Source: an uncultured Clostridia bacterium
GTDB taxonomy: Bacteria > Bacillota > Clostridia > Christensenellales > CAG-917
Assembly (NCBI GenBank): GCA_944363035.1
Contig: CALVTS010000002.1
Span: 21,277-85,276 of the forward strand
Reading direction: 5' to 3'
Length of the DNA stretch: 64,000 bases
The position numbers were made by a program, and so were the translations under genes. Positions 57,074-64,000 of the stretch are shown here, piece after piece (position 1 is the first letter of the stretch; the number at the start of each line of letters is the position of its first letter). The notes beneath the pieces are model-generated. The model did no database searches. It worked only from the letters and a program-made list of their open reading frames with translations, and had not been told where the DNA came from.

Positions 57074-57102
57074 TTGTGATAAAAGTTATTATATGATATT
57101 AT
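57074..57102 (+). promoter_or_regulatory. promoter of rplS
   Basis: TTGTGA, 17-nt spacer, TATTAT. Confidence 0.65.
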
Positions 57103-57108
57103 ATCACG

Positions 57109-57176
57109 CGTGACTCGGACGTTCCGCTTGCGGGGGATACCGTTAAGAACGTTTAGTAAAAAGGAGGACAGTCAAC
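57109..57176 (+). promoter_or_regulatory. rplS leader, possible L19 autoregulatory structure
   Basis: Within the short leader ACGTTC pairs with GAACGT across about 22 bases, and an AAGGAGG site follows. L19 leaders with autoregulatory roles are described in Bacillota; the match here is by position and pairing only. Confidence 0.4.
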
Positions 57177-57518
57177 ATGAACATTATCGACACCATTGAA
57201 AAAGAAGGCATGAGAACGGATCTGCCCGAGATCGCCATCGGCGACCAGGTCAAGGTCTTTGTCAAAGTCGTGGAAGGCAACCGCGAGAGATTGCAGTCCT
57301 ACGAGGGCATCGTCATCGCCAAGAAGAACGGCGGCATCCGCGAGACTTTCACCGTCCGCCGCGTGACTTACGGCGTGGGCGTGGAGAGGACTTTCCCCAT
57401 GCATTCCCCCAAGATCGACCACATCGAAGTGGTGCGCCACGGCAAGGTGAGACGCGCGAAACTCTACTATCTGCGTGAACGCACCGGTAAAGCGGCGAAA
57501 CTCAAAGAGATCAGATAA
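57177..57518 (+). CDS. rplS: 50S ribosomal protein L19
   Basis: 113 aa. The motifs [29 protein letters not shown] (about residues 23-51), [21 protein letters not shown] and [17 protein letters not shown] identify L19. In most clostridia rplS follows trmD; here it comes after yraN and has its own promoter. Confidence 0.97.
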   Translation: MNIIDTIEKEGMRTDLPEIAIGDQVKVFVKVVEGNRERLQSYEGIVIAKKNGGIRETFTVRRVTYGVGVERTFPMHSPKIDHIEVVRHGKVRRAKLYYLRERTGKAAKLKEIR

Positions 57519-57528
57519 AGGACAAGCA

Positions 57529-59742
57529 ATGAAGAAAAAACTTGTTTCCATATGCGTGATAGTGCTGGTACTCGTACTGGCACTATTTGCGCTTTCTGCG
57601 TGCAACGACGGCCGCACGGCGGTGGATACCGAGCTCGTCTCGAACCGCGGCTTTGAGGATTTCAACCGCAACGACGACGGCAAAGTGTACTTCGACGAGT
57701 GGAAGATAAGCTACTCCGAGGACGTTGACGAGCCGTACAAACGTCAGTCGATCTCTTCGGATGACTCCCTTTACGAAGACCACGGCAGCGGCTACGTCAT
57801 CCTCACCACGGACGACGAGAGCGGTTGGGTCTTTCTCTCTCAGGAGATAGCGGTGGGCCGCAACGCCGTCTACCGCGTCACGGTGGACGTCAGAGTCCCC
57901 TCCCTCTCCAAGGGGGACGACAGTACTTTCAGAGGAGCGTACGTCACCTTCCTCGAAAACACCGATTACATCTTCGGCAAGAAGGAGACGACCACCAATG
58001 ACTGGGAGACGGTCACCTTTTATGTGCGTCCTCTCAACACCGATTATCTCACTCTGACCCTCGCGTTGGGCGCGGACGGAGAGGAGTGCGAGGGCACGGC
58101 GTATTTCGACAACGTGTCCGTGATGCGCGTCGATCCTTCCTCCGTCCCCGACGGAAGCACGGTGTACGATTTCAGGATGTCCCAGATAGCTCGCTACAAC
58201 CGCGATCTGTCCGGCACCCTCTTTGTCAGCCTGCTCACCGTGTTCGGAGTGGTCGTCCTCGTCTGCGCTTACGTGATAGTGAGAAAGGCGTATGCCAAGT
58301 CCGATGTGTTCGTCAACTTTGACGGTTCCGCGTCCTCTCCCTCCGCTTCCGGCGGCAAAGGCAAGGGCGGAGCTGCGGCGCACACCTCGGCTAAGTGGTG
58401 GACCAATGCCTGGTTCATCGCGGGGATGCTCATGTTGGGCACCTTCCTCCTTCGCCTCATATTCCTGCTCACGATGTACGGCTTCGGCGGAGAGACAGAC
58501 GCGACCGTAGGGCTCGCGAGATGGCTTGCCTCAAACGGTGTAGCCAATGTGTACGCCAATGCGTCCGCGTTTGAGAACATAGACGTTTCCGTCATGGCTC
58601 CCGGCGCGATGTATATCCTCGCCATCATCGGACATATAGGGCAGGGGCTCACGGCAGACGGCATCTCGGTGCTCATACGCATGGTGGGCGTACTTGCGGA
58701 TATGGCTGTCGTGGCTATGATATATTTCTACGGAAGGAAGTATGCGGGCGACAAGCTCTCGGTGATATTCGCCGCGCTTTACGCGCTCCTGCCCGTGAGC
58801 ATAGTCATGAGCGGAATGAGCAATACTTTCACCTCTCTGCTTCTCGCGCTCATGGTGGCGTCGGTGCTCCTGCTCGTGGAAAAGAAGTATCTCCCGATGT
58901 ATCTCGTGATGGCGCTCGCGACTGTGCTGGACATCCGCGCTCTCGCTCTCGCGCCCATCGCGGTCACTTATATGGGATATATGTACTACCGTGACGACGA
59001 AAACCTCAAAAAGTTCGGCAAGAACCGCGCGACCATCGTCTTCGGGCTCATCGGCTCCGTCGCGGCGGTATATCTGCTCACTCTTCCCGTCGCCATAGGG
59101 CATCTCGGCGAGAACGCGTTCTACGGGATGCGCATGATCGCCAACCAGATGATCAACAATCAGATCTTCGTGGACAACGCATTCGGGTTCTACGGCATGG
59201 CGACCCTCAACGGTCAGGGCTTCAACGACACCGCGTCAATACTCAACCTGGTGTTCATACTGGTGCTGGTGGTGTACATCTGCTCGTTGTATTTCAAGAA
59301 GCGCAACCGTCAGGAGGTGCTCCTGCTTGCGTCCTACACCCTTGCCATGGTGTCCGTGTTCACCCTCAAAGTGACCTACACCTACCTCTTCATGACCATA
59401 GCGCTCGGGCTCATCTACGCGATGGTCTCAGGGGAAAAGAGAGTGTACGGCGTGATGGCGGGATATGCCTTCCTGTCCTTCCTCTGCGTCGGGCTCCTCA
59501 TCAAGAATTCCGGCTATGCCGCGATCGTCTCCGACGATATGCTGGTGTCCTTCGAGCGCACGGGCGCGGACTTCATCGTGTTCAGCGTGCTCACCGTGCT
59601 CCTCACCCTGTATTACAGCTATGTGGTGTACAACATCACCAATACGGGCAAAGTGTCGGACATCAAGCCGCTATATAAGCCTCTCGGCGTCGCGATAAAG
59701 GACGGTTTCCGTTCGATAGCGGACGTGTTCAAGAAGGACTGA
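57529..59742 (+). CDS. CBM-like plus GT-C-type multi-spanning membrane protein
   Basis: 737 aa from MKKKLVSICVIVLVLVLALF; the longer frame starts inside rplS. An N-terminal signal ends in a lipobox-like LSAC (residue about 25). Residues about 35-205 form a jelly-roll resembling CBM4/9 (NRGFEDFN...YFDNVSVMRVD). A first helix at about 230-255, a cytoplasmic loop and about ten more helices follow. After helix two, GGETDATVGLARWLASNG and MAPGAMYILAIIGHIGQG resemble the acidic first external loop of GT-C glycosyltransferases of the mannosyltransferase kind. A lipid-linked-sugar transferase is likely but not proven. It starts 10 bases after rplS. Confidence 0.7.
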   Translation: MKKKLVSICVIVLVLVLALFALSACNDGRTAVDTELVSNRGFEDFNRNDDGKVYFDEWKISYSEDVDEPYKRQSISSDDSLYEDHGSGYVILTTDDESGWVFLSQEIAVGRNAVYRVTVDVRVPSLSKGDDSTFRGAYVTFLENTDYIFGKKETTTNDWETVTFYVRPLNTDYLTLTLALGADGEECEGTAYFDNVSVMRVDPSSVPDGSTVYDFRMSQIARYNRDLSGTLFVSLLTVFGVVVLVCAYVIVRKAYAKSDVFVNFDGSASSPSASGGKGKGGAAAHTSAKWWTNAWFIAGMLMLGTFLLRLIFLLTMYGFGGETDATVGLARWLASNGVANVYANASAFENIDVSVMAPGAMYILAIIGHIGQGLTADGISVLIRMVGVLADMAVVAMIYFYGRKYAGDKLSVIFAALYALLPVSIVMSGMSNTFTSLLLALMVASVLLLVEKKYLPMYLVMALATVLDIRALALAPIAVTYMGYMYYRDDENLKKFGKNRATIVFGLIGSVAAVYLLTLPVAIGHLGENAFYGMRMIANQMINNQIFVDNAFGFYGMATLNGQGFNDTASILNLVFILVLVVYICSLYFKKRNRQEVLLLASYTLAMVSVFTLKVTYTYLFMTIALGLIYAMVSGEKRVYGVMAGYAFLSFLCVGLLIKNSGYAAIVSDDMLVSFERTGADFIVFSVLTVLLTLYYSYVVYNITNTGKVSDIKPLYKPLGVAIKDGFRSIADVFKKD

Positions 59743-59757
59743 GTGAAAAGCGTCAAG

Positions 59758-59789
59758 GAAGCCTCCGCGTCTGCGGGGGCTTCTTTTTT
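59758..59789 (+). terminator. terminator after the GT-C gene
   Basis: GAAGCC-T-CCGC-GTCT-GCGG-G-GGCTTC followed by TTTTTT. The rest of the 446-base gap (59790-60188) shows no gene; it holds only the promoter at 60118. Confidence 0.85.
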
Positions 59790-60117
59790 GTCATGTAGGC
59801 GGGCATGCCGGACAGGAATAATACGAACCAGCCTCGGAACAATTCTTTTCGGCGCTTTTTACAGCCGAAACTTGCGGATTTCTTAAAATCAAAAACCGTC
59901 GGCTGAGTCGGCGCCTTTTTATTTTTGCGACGCATCTTTCGAGCCGTAGTTAAAGGCGCGATGGTGTGATGAGAACACCGCAAAAGAGAAGTTTCGGGCT
60001 GTGTTTTCAAAAGAAAGCGGTGTCCGCACGCTCGTCGGACGCGCAGAGAGCAGGTGAGCGGGGAGTGCGCGAATATTGGGATATCGTGTATCATTCCGCA
60101 CTTTGATTTCAAAACCT

Positions 60118-60146
60118 TTGCATTTTTTTTTGTGATGTGCTAATAT
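60118..60146 (+). promoter_or_regulatory. promoter of the small 77-aa gene
   Basis: TTGCAT, 17-nt T-rich spacer, TAATAT. Confidence 0.65.
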
Positions 60147-60188
60147 GCGACTGAGGACATCCATCCCAATAAAAATCAGGAGGCAGAT

Positions 60189-60422
60189 ATGAAAAAGACT
60201 GTGAAAGGCAAGATCTACGATCCCACGTTCATGACCGTCGTCAAGAAGGTCACGTCCGGGATGTACGGCGATCCCGCAGGCTACGAAGAGACCCTTTACG
60301 TCGCTGAGGACGGCACTTACTTCCTCTATACGAACGGCGGCGCGGAGTCCAAGTACACCGGCGAGAAGCTCACCGCCATCAGCAAATCCAAAGCTATCGC
60401 CTGGCAGAAGGAAAACGCCTGA
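60189..60422 (+). CDS. small conserved-looking protein of unknown function
   Basis: 77 aa, not recognised. MKKTVKGKIYDPTFMTVVKKV is followed by YEETLYVAEDGTYFLYTNGGAESKY (about residues 37-61), which reads as a small beta-sheet with one C-terminal helix (TAISKSKAIAWQKEN). No signal or membrane segment. It has its own promoter, a good CAGGAGG site and a strong terminator, so it is a real monocistronic gene. Confidence 0.7.
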   Translation: MKKTVKGKIYDPTFMTVVKKVTSGMYGDPAGYEETLYVAEDGTYFLYTNGGAESKYTGEKLTAISKSKAIAWQKENA

Positions 60423-60450
60423 GTTTGCGGTCTGTATAGTGCGGGAAGCA

Positions 60451-60519
60451 CGGGACGCGCGGCGTCCCGAGATAACGAGGAAAAGGAAACTCCCCGAGAC
60501 TTCGGGGAGTTTCCTTTTC
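60451..60519. terminator. double hairpin terminator after the 77-aa gene
   Basis: First CGGGACGC/GCGTCCCG (60451-60469), then a perfect 17-bp stem (60481-60497 against 60502-60518, loop GACT), flanked by A- and T-rich ends so it also works for the convergent gdpD gene. Beyond it, CCGACGGCGAG (60524) pairs with CTCGCCGTCGG (60554). Confidence 0.75.
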
Positions 60520-60587
60520 TTGTCCGACGGCGAGTAAGGGAATTGGCGTTGGTCTCGCCGTCGGCACGGGAGGAGGAAGTCCGAGCG

Positions 60588-61358
60588 TCAAGGACGCCCG
60601 GTATCGTGCTTTTTCGGGAGGTACTCCTTTTCCACCAAGTCGGCGATGTGCTCGAAGATGATGTTGTCGGCGTACTTCTCCGCTCTCGCAAGTTTCTCGG
60701 CGCTGTCCACCGTCCAGGTGATGACGGGGAGGGACTTGCGGGCCTTGACTATGTAGGGGTTGTCTTCAAGGTCCCTGACGTCGTATGCGATGAAGTGGGG
60801 TTTGGAAAGTTTGTTTATCCAGAGCTTGCCCATGAAGTCGGTCAGATGGGATCTTCCCGTCGTGGAGGGATTCTGCCATGTGCAGAGTTGCCCGCAGGGG
60901 AGGTCGGTATGCCGTCTGCAATAGCGCACCGCGCCGTAGTTGAAGGATTGCAGGGCGATCTTGCCCACATACGTTTTCAGCCTCTCGCATACCGCCGCCG
61001 AGATGCGGTTGTCGTAGGGGTTGAGCCCCTTTATCTCGCAGAGTATGCCCACCTTGCCGTCCACAAGAGCCAGAAATTCGTCAAAGGTGGGGATGGTGTT
61101 TTCTGTGCCTTTGAGGCGCATGGTCCTGAGTTCCTCCAAAGTGCACTTTGCCACCTTCTTGTCCACTCCGCACACTCTTTTGAGGTTGTCGTCATGGAAT
61201 ACCACCAAATGCCCGTCCGAAGAGAGGTGCACGTCGATCTCAATGTTGAAGCCGCGTTCCAAAGCGGCGCGGAAAGCGGGGATGCTGTTTTCCGGCAAAA
61301 TGTCGTCGTGCAGTCCGCGGTGGACGACGGGTGTTTGGAAGAGCCAGGTCATGTCCAT
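60588..61358 (-). CDS. glycerophosphodiester phosphodiesterase
   Basis: 256 aa of the GDPD TIM-barrel family. HRGLHDDILPENSIPAF near residue 13, EIDVHLSSDGHLVVFHDDNLKRVCG (about 40-64, with the metal-binding Glu and Asp and the catalytic His) and LCEIKG near 106 are diagnostic. It hydrolyses deacylated phospholipids to glycerol-3-phosphate and an alcohol. No signal peptide is present, so it is cytoplasmic. GGAG lies 8 bases before the start. It is divergent from lepA. Confidence 0.9.
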   Translation of the reverse strand: MDMTWLFQTPVVHRGLHDDILPENSIPAFRAALERGFNIEIDVHLSSDGHLVVFHDDNLKRVCGVDKKVAKCTLEELRTMRLKGTENTIPTFDEFLALVDGKVGILCEIKGLNPYDNRISAAVCERLKTYVGKIALQSFNYGAVRYCRRHTDLPCGQLCTWQNPSTTGRSHLTDFMGKLWINKLSKPHFIAYDVRDLEDNPYIVKARKSLPVITWTVDSAEKLARAEKYADNIIFEHIADLVEKEYLPKKHDTGRP

Positions 61359-61390
61359 TTCTTTTTCTCCGATGTGAATGGTGATTCTCT

Positions 61391-61419
61391 TGATATAATT
61401 CTAGAATTACATTATAATA
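61391..61419 (+). promoter_or_regulatory. promoter of lepA
   Basis: TTGATA, 17-nt spacer, TATAAT on the plus strand. It overlaps the oppositely directed gdpD promoter base for base in the middle. Confidence 0.7.
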
Positions 61420-61427
61420 ATGTCAAC
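61399..61427 (-). promoter_or_regulatory. promoter of the phosphodiesterase gene
   Basis: Minus strand: TTGACA (61427-61422), 17-nt spacer, TAGAAT (61404-61399). The shared region contains the perfect palindrome ATTCTAGAAT (61399-61408). Confidence 0.7.
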
Positions 61428-61474
61428 ACCCAAATTGCATTGTTTCGCGAGATAGGCGGAAAAGCGAGGAATAA

Positions 61475-63277
61475 TTGAGCCTCTCACACATCAGGAACTT
61501 CTCCATAATAGCCCACATCGATCACGGCAAGAGCACCCTCGCCGACAGGCTCATCGAGCGCACAGGCACCGTGTCCTCCCGCGAGATGTCGGATCAGCTC
61601 CTCGACAACATGGACATAGAAAAGGAGCGCGGCATCACGATAAAATTGCAGACGTGCAGGCTGTTTTACAATTACAAGGGAGAGGAGTACACCTTCAACC
61701 TCATCGACACCCCGGGACACGTGGATTTCACCTACGAAGTGTCCCGTTCCCTCGCGGCGTGCGAGGGCGCGCTCCTGGTCGTGGACGCCACGCAGGGGGT
61801 GGAGGCGCAGACCCTTTCCAATGTCTATCTCGCTCTGGACAACGACTTGGAGATACTCCCCGTCATCAACAAGATCGACCTCGCATCCGCAGACGCCGAC
61901 GGCGTCAAAAGGGAGATAGAGGACATTATCGGTCTTGACACCACGGGATGCCCCCTCATCTCGGCAAAGGAGGGTATAGGGGTGGACGACGTTCTGGCGC
62001 AGATAGTGGAAAAACTCCCTCCTCCCGGAGGAGACCCCGCCGCGCCCCTGAAAGCCCTCATCTTTGACAGCTATTACGACAACTATCGCGGAGCCATCTC
62101 CATGGTCAGGATAGTGGACGGCACCGTGAAAGCGGGGGATCGGATAAAGATGTTTGCCTCGGGCAAGACATTCGAAGTGGTCGAAGTGGGGGTTTATTCC
62201 CCCGGAATGCGTTCCGTAAACTCTCTTTCCGCCGGTGAGGTGGGATATATCGCCGCAAGCATAAAGAATGTGGCGGACACCGCGGTGGGGGACACCATCA
62301 CCTCGGCGGACCGTCCTGCGGCGGCGCCTTTGAAAGGTTACAAAAAGGTCACTCCCATGGTCTTTACGGGGGTGTATCCCGCCGACGGCGCGAGATACAA
62401 CGACCTCAAAGAGGCGCTTTTGAAACTCCAACTCAACGACGCGTCTCTCACTTTCGAGGCGGAGAATTCGAAGGCGCTCGGCTTCGGGTTCAGGTGCGGA
62501 TTTTTGGGGCTTCTCCATATGGAGATAATAGAGGAGAGGCTGGAACGCGAATTCGACCTCGACCTCATCACCACCGCGCCCGGGGTGTCATACCACGTCA
62601 CCAAGACGAGCGGAGAAAAACTCATCATTGACAATCCCACCAATCTTCCGCCCGCCGGGGAGATAGACTACATCGAGGAACCCATCGTCAAAGCCACCAT
62701 CTACACCCCGCCTGAGTATGTCGGGCAGATAATGGAGCTGTGTCAGGAAAAGCGCGGCATTTTCATCGACATGACCTATGTGGATACCTCCCGCGTGCAG
62801 ATGACCTATCGTCTCCCTCTCAACGAGATAATATACGACTTCTTCGACAGCCTGAAATCCCGCACGAGGGGGTATGCCTCCCTCGACTATGAGCCCGACG
62901 GCTATGAAAAGAGCGAGCTCGTGAGGCTGGATATGTTCATAAACGGGGATATGTGCGACGCGCTCTCCCTCATCGTGCACAAGGACAAGGCGTATGCAAG
63001 GGGGCGCGGCATAGCCGAAAAACTGAAAGACGCCATCCCCCGTCAGCTGTTCGAGATACCCATCCAGGCGGCGATAGGCGGGAAGATAATCGCGCGCGAG
63101 ACGGTCAAGGCTCTGAGAAAGGACGTACTCGCCAAGTGCTACGGCGGCGATATCACCCGAAAGAAGAAGCTCCTCGAAAAGCAGAAAGAGGGCAAAAAGC
63201 GTATGCGCCGCGTAGGGTCCGTCGAAGTGCCCAGCGAGGCTTTTGTCAGCATACTCAAAGTCGGCGACGACAAATAG
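61475..63277 (+). CDS. lepA: elongation factor 4 (LepA)
   Basis: 600 aa ribosomal back-translocase/assembly GTPase. [19 protein letters not shown] near residue 8, [23 protein letters not shown] and VINKIDL are the G motifs; the LepA-specific C-terminal domain is complete and ends [16 protein letters not shown], then [10 protein letters not shown]. The start is a TTG, giving MSLSHIRNF, with GAGG upstream. hemW follows after 8 bases, a very common pairing. Confidence 0.96.
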   Translation: MSLSHIRNFSIIAHIDHGKSTLADRLIERTGTVSSREMSDQLLDNMDIEKERGITIKLQTCRLFYNYKGEEYTFNLIDTPGHVDFTYEVSRSLAACEGALLVVDATQGVEAQTLSNVYLALDNDLEILPVINKIDLASADADGVKREIEDIIGLDTTGCPLISAKEGIGVDDVLAQIVEKLPPPGGDPAAPLKALIFDSYYDNYRGAISMVRIVDGTVKAGDRIKMFASGKTFEVVEVGVYSPGMRSVNSLSAGEVGYIAASIKNVADTAVGDTITSADRPAAAPLKGYKKVTPMVFTGVYPADGARYNDLKEALLKLQLNDASLTFEAENSKALGFGFRCGFLGLLHMEIIEERLEREFDLDLITTAPGVSYHVTKTSGEKLIIDNPTNLPPAGEIDYIEEPIVKATIYTPPEYVGQIMELCQEKRGIFIDMTYVDTSRVQMTYRLPLNEIIYDFFDSLKSRTRGYASLDYEPDGYEKSELVRLDMFINGDMCDALSLIVHKDKAYARGRGIAEKLKDAIPRQLFEIPIQAAIGGKIIARETVKALRKDVLAKCYGGDITRKKKLLEKQKEGKKRMRRVGSVEVPSEAFVSILKVGDDK

Positions 63278-63285
63278 GAGGAAAC

Positions 63286-64000
63286 GTGCTCCTTTACATC
63301 CACTTTCCCTTCTGCCGTTCCAAGTGCGCCTACTGCGATTTCAACTCCTACGCGGGATGCTCCGACGTGCTTGTTTTCAGCTATCTAACCGCCTTAAAAC
63401 GCGAGATCGGCTTCGCGGGAGAGAGGTTTTCCGAGGGGAAGATCGACACCGTCTATCTCGGGGGAGGCACTCCCTCTTTGCTCTCTCCCGGGGAAATCGA
63501 GTCTCTTTTTCGCAAGCTCTCTTCGAACTTCAAGCGCTATTCCCCCGTCGAGGTGACTGCCGAGGTCAATCCCGAGAGCGCGACGGAGGACGTGCTCCTG
63601 GCTTTCCGCGACGCGGGTGTGGACCGCATAAGCATGGGGGTGCAGAGTCTTTCCGACGACAACCTGAAAAGCATAGGCAGGGTGCACGACGCGACGGGCG
63701 CGAGAAGAGCTGCCGAGCGCATAGCCCGTGTTTTCGGCAATTTTTCTTTGGACATCATAGTGGGCTTACCCTACGACACGCCGAGTCTCGTCCGCGACGA
63801 AGTGCGCGAGTGCGGCAACCTCGCCCCTCACGTTTCCGTATACGAACTGACTTTGGAGGAAGGGACTCCTCTTGCCGCGAGGGCGGAGAGAGGGGAGATA
63901 TGGCTTCCCTCCGAGGACGAGGTGGCGGAGTATATGGAACTCGCCGTAGACGTTCTCTCCGAAGCCGGTGCGGAACGCTATGAAGTCTCCAACTTCGCAA
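63286..64000 (+). CDS. hemW: HemW-like radical SAM protein, 5' part (truncated by window edge)
   Basis: The first 238 codons are visible from a GTG with TAGGAGG upstream. LLYIHFPFCRSKCAYCDF begins the protein with the CxxxCxxC iron-sulfur motif. YLGGGTPSLL, EVNPES, RISMGVQSL and DIIVGLPYDT follow, as in HemW/HemN-type proteins. HemW is a heme chaperone rather than coproporphyrinogen oxidase; the shorter N-terminus and the lepA neighbour favour HemW. Confidence 0.9.
   Translation, partial: MLLYIHFPFCRSKCAYCDFNSYAGCSDVLVFSYLTALKREIGFAGERFSEGKIDTVYLGGGTPSLLSPGEIESLFRKLSSNFKRYSPVEVTAEVNPESATEDVLLAFRDAGVDRISMGVQSLSDDNLKSIGRVHDATGARRAAERIARVFGNFSLDIIVGLPYDTPSLVRDEVRECGNLAPHVSVYELTLEEGTPLAARAERGEIWLPSEDEVAEYMELAVDVLSEAGAERYEVSNFA

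Noticed and set aside
59790..60112. Small minus-strand ORFs between the GT-C gene and the 77-aa gene
   Set aside because: No ribosome-binding site, biased composition, and overlap with a terminator and promoter region.

Overview
This 64-kb window looks like the chromosome of a GC-rich, spore-forming member of the Clostridia (Bacillota), probably an uncultured anaerobe. The evidence is the spore genes gpr and ylbJ, a large Alu-domain SRP RNA, the conserved blocks plsX-rnc-smc-ftsY-ylxM-ffh-rpsP-khpA-rimM-trmD-rbgA-rnhB, acetate fermentation by pta-ackA, and a split purH. Genus-level placement cannot be read from the sequence. There are no rRNA genes, transposases, phage genes or CRISPR arrays.

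Layout. 1-2503: end of an alpha/beta hydrolase, an esterase lipoprotein, a small XRE regulator and a zinc-ribbon membrane protein. 2578-14387: a nine-gene purine operon (purE, purM, purN, purO-type IMP cyclohydrolase, stand-alone AICAR transformylase, purD, purL, guaB, folD) behind a good promoter and a terminator-containing leader; folD can supply the formyl-folate used by PurN and the AICAR transformylase. 14386-15130: first copy of a large structured repeat, then tRNA-Pro. 15329-28275: a surface propeller protein, a WG-repeat protein coupled to a membrane subtilase, rpsT, gpr, murI, an EF-G paralogue, pyridoxal kinase, SRP RNA and an ABC exporter. 28375-28821: tRNA-Gly with a duplicated 3' end. 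28976-36205: ileS, an rRNA-type methyltransferase, RluA, an acyl-CoA synthetase and a sugar isomerase-like protein. 36205-37295: two more copies of the structured repeat. 37316-44865: a sigma-region-4 protein, ylbJ, a domain-swapped GH3 enzyme, tmcAL, pta and ackA. 44960-57518: rpmF, plsX, rnc, smc, ftsY and the SRP/ribosome maturation operon, ending with rplS on its own promoter. 57529-64000: a CBM-plus-GT-C membrane protein, a small unknown protein, a phosphodiesterase, lepA and the start of hemW. Most of the SRP machinery (ffs RNA, Ffh, FtsY, YlxM) is in this one window.

The least explained material is the repeat family (three copies at two loci). Each copy has a 32-33-nt tandem array of small hairpins, a three-tier stem whose arms change together between copies, and a conserved 280-nt block with a perfect 15-bp stem and variable loop. 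Two copies also carry a nested small GC hairpin that behaves like an insertion. This looks like an undescribed structured RNA or non-autonomous mobile element. A second theme is a set of genes whose ATG lies 5-7 nt after a good -10 box with no Shine-Dalgarno sequence, which implies leaderless mRNAs.
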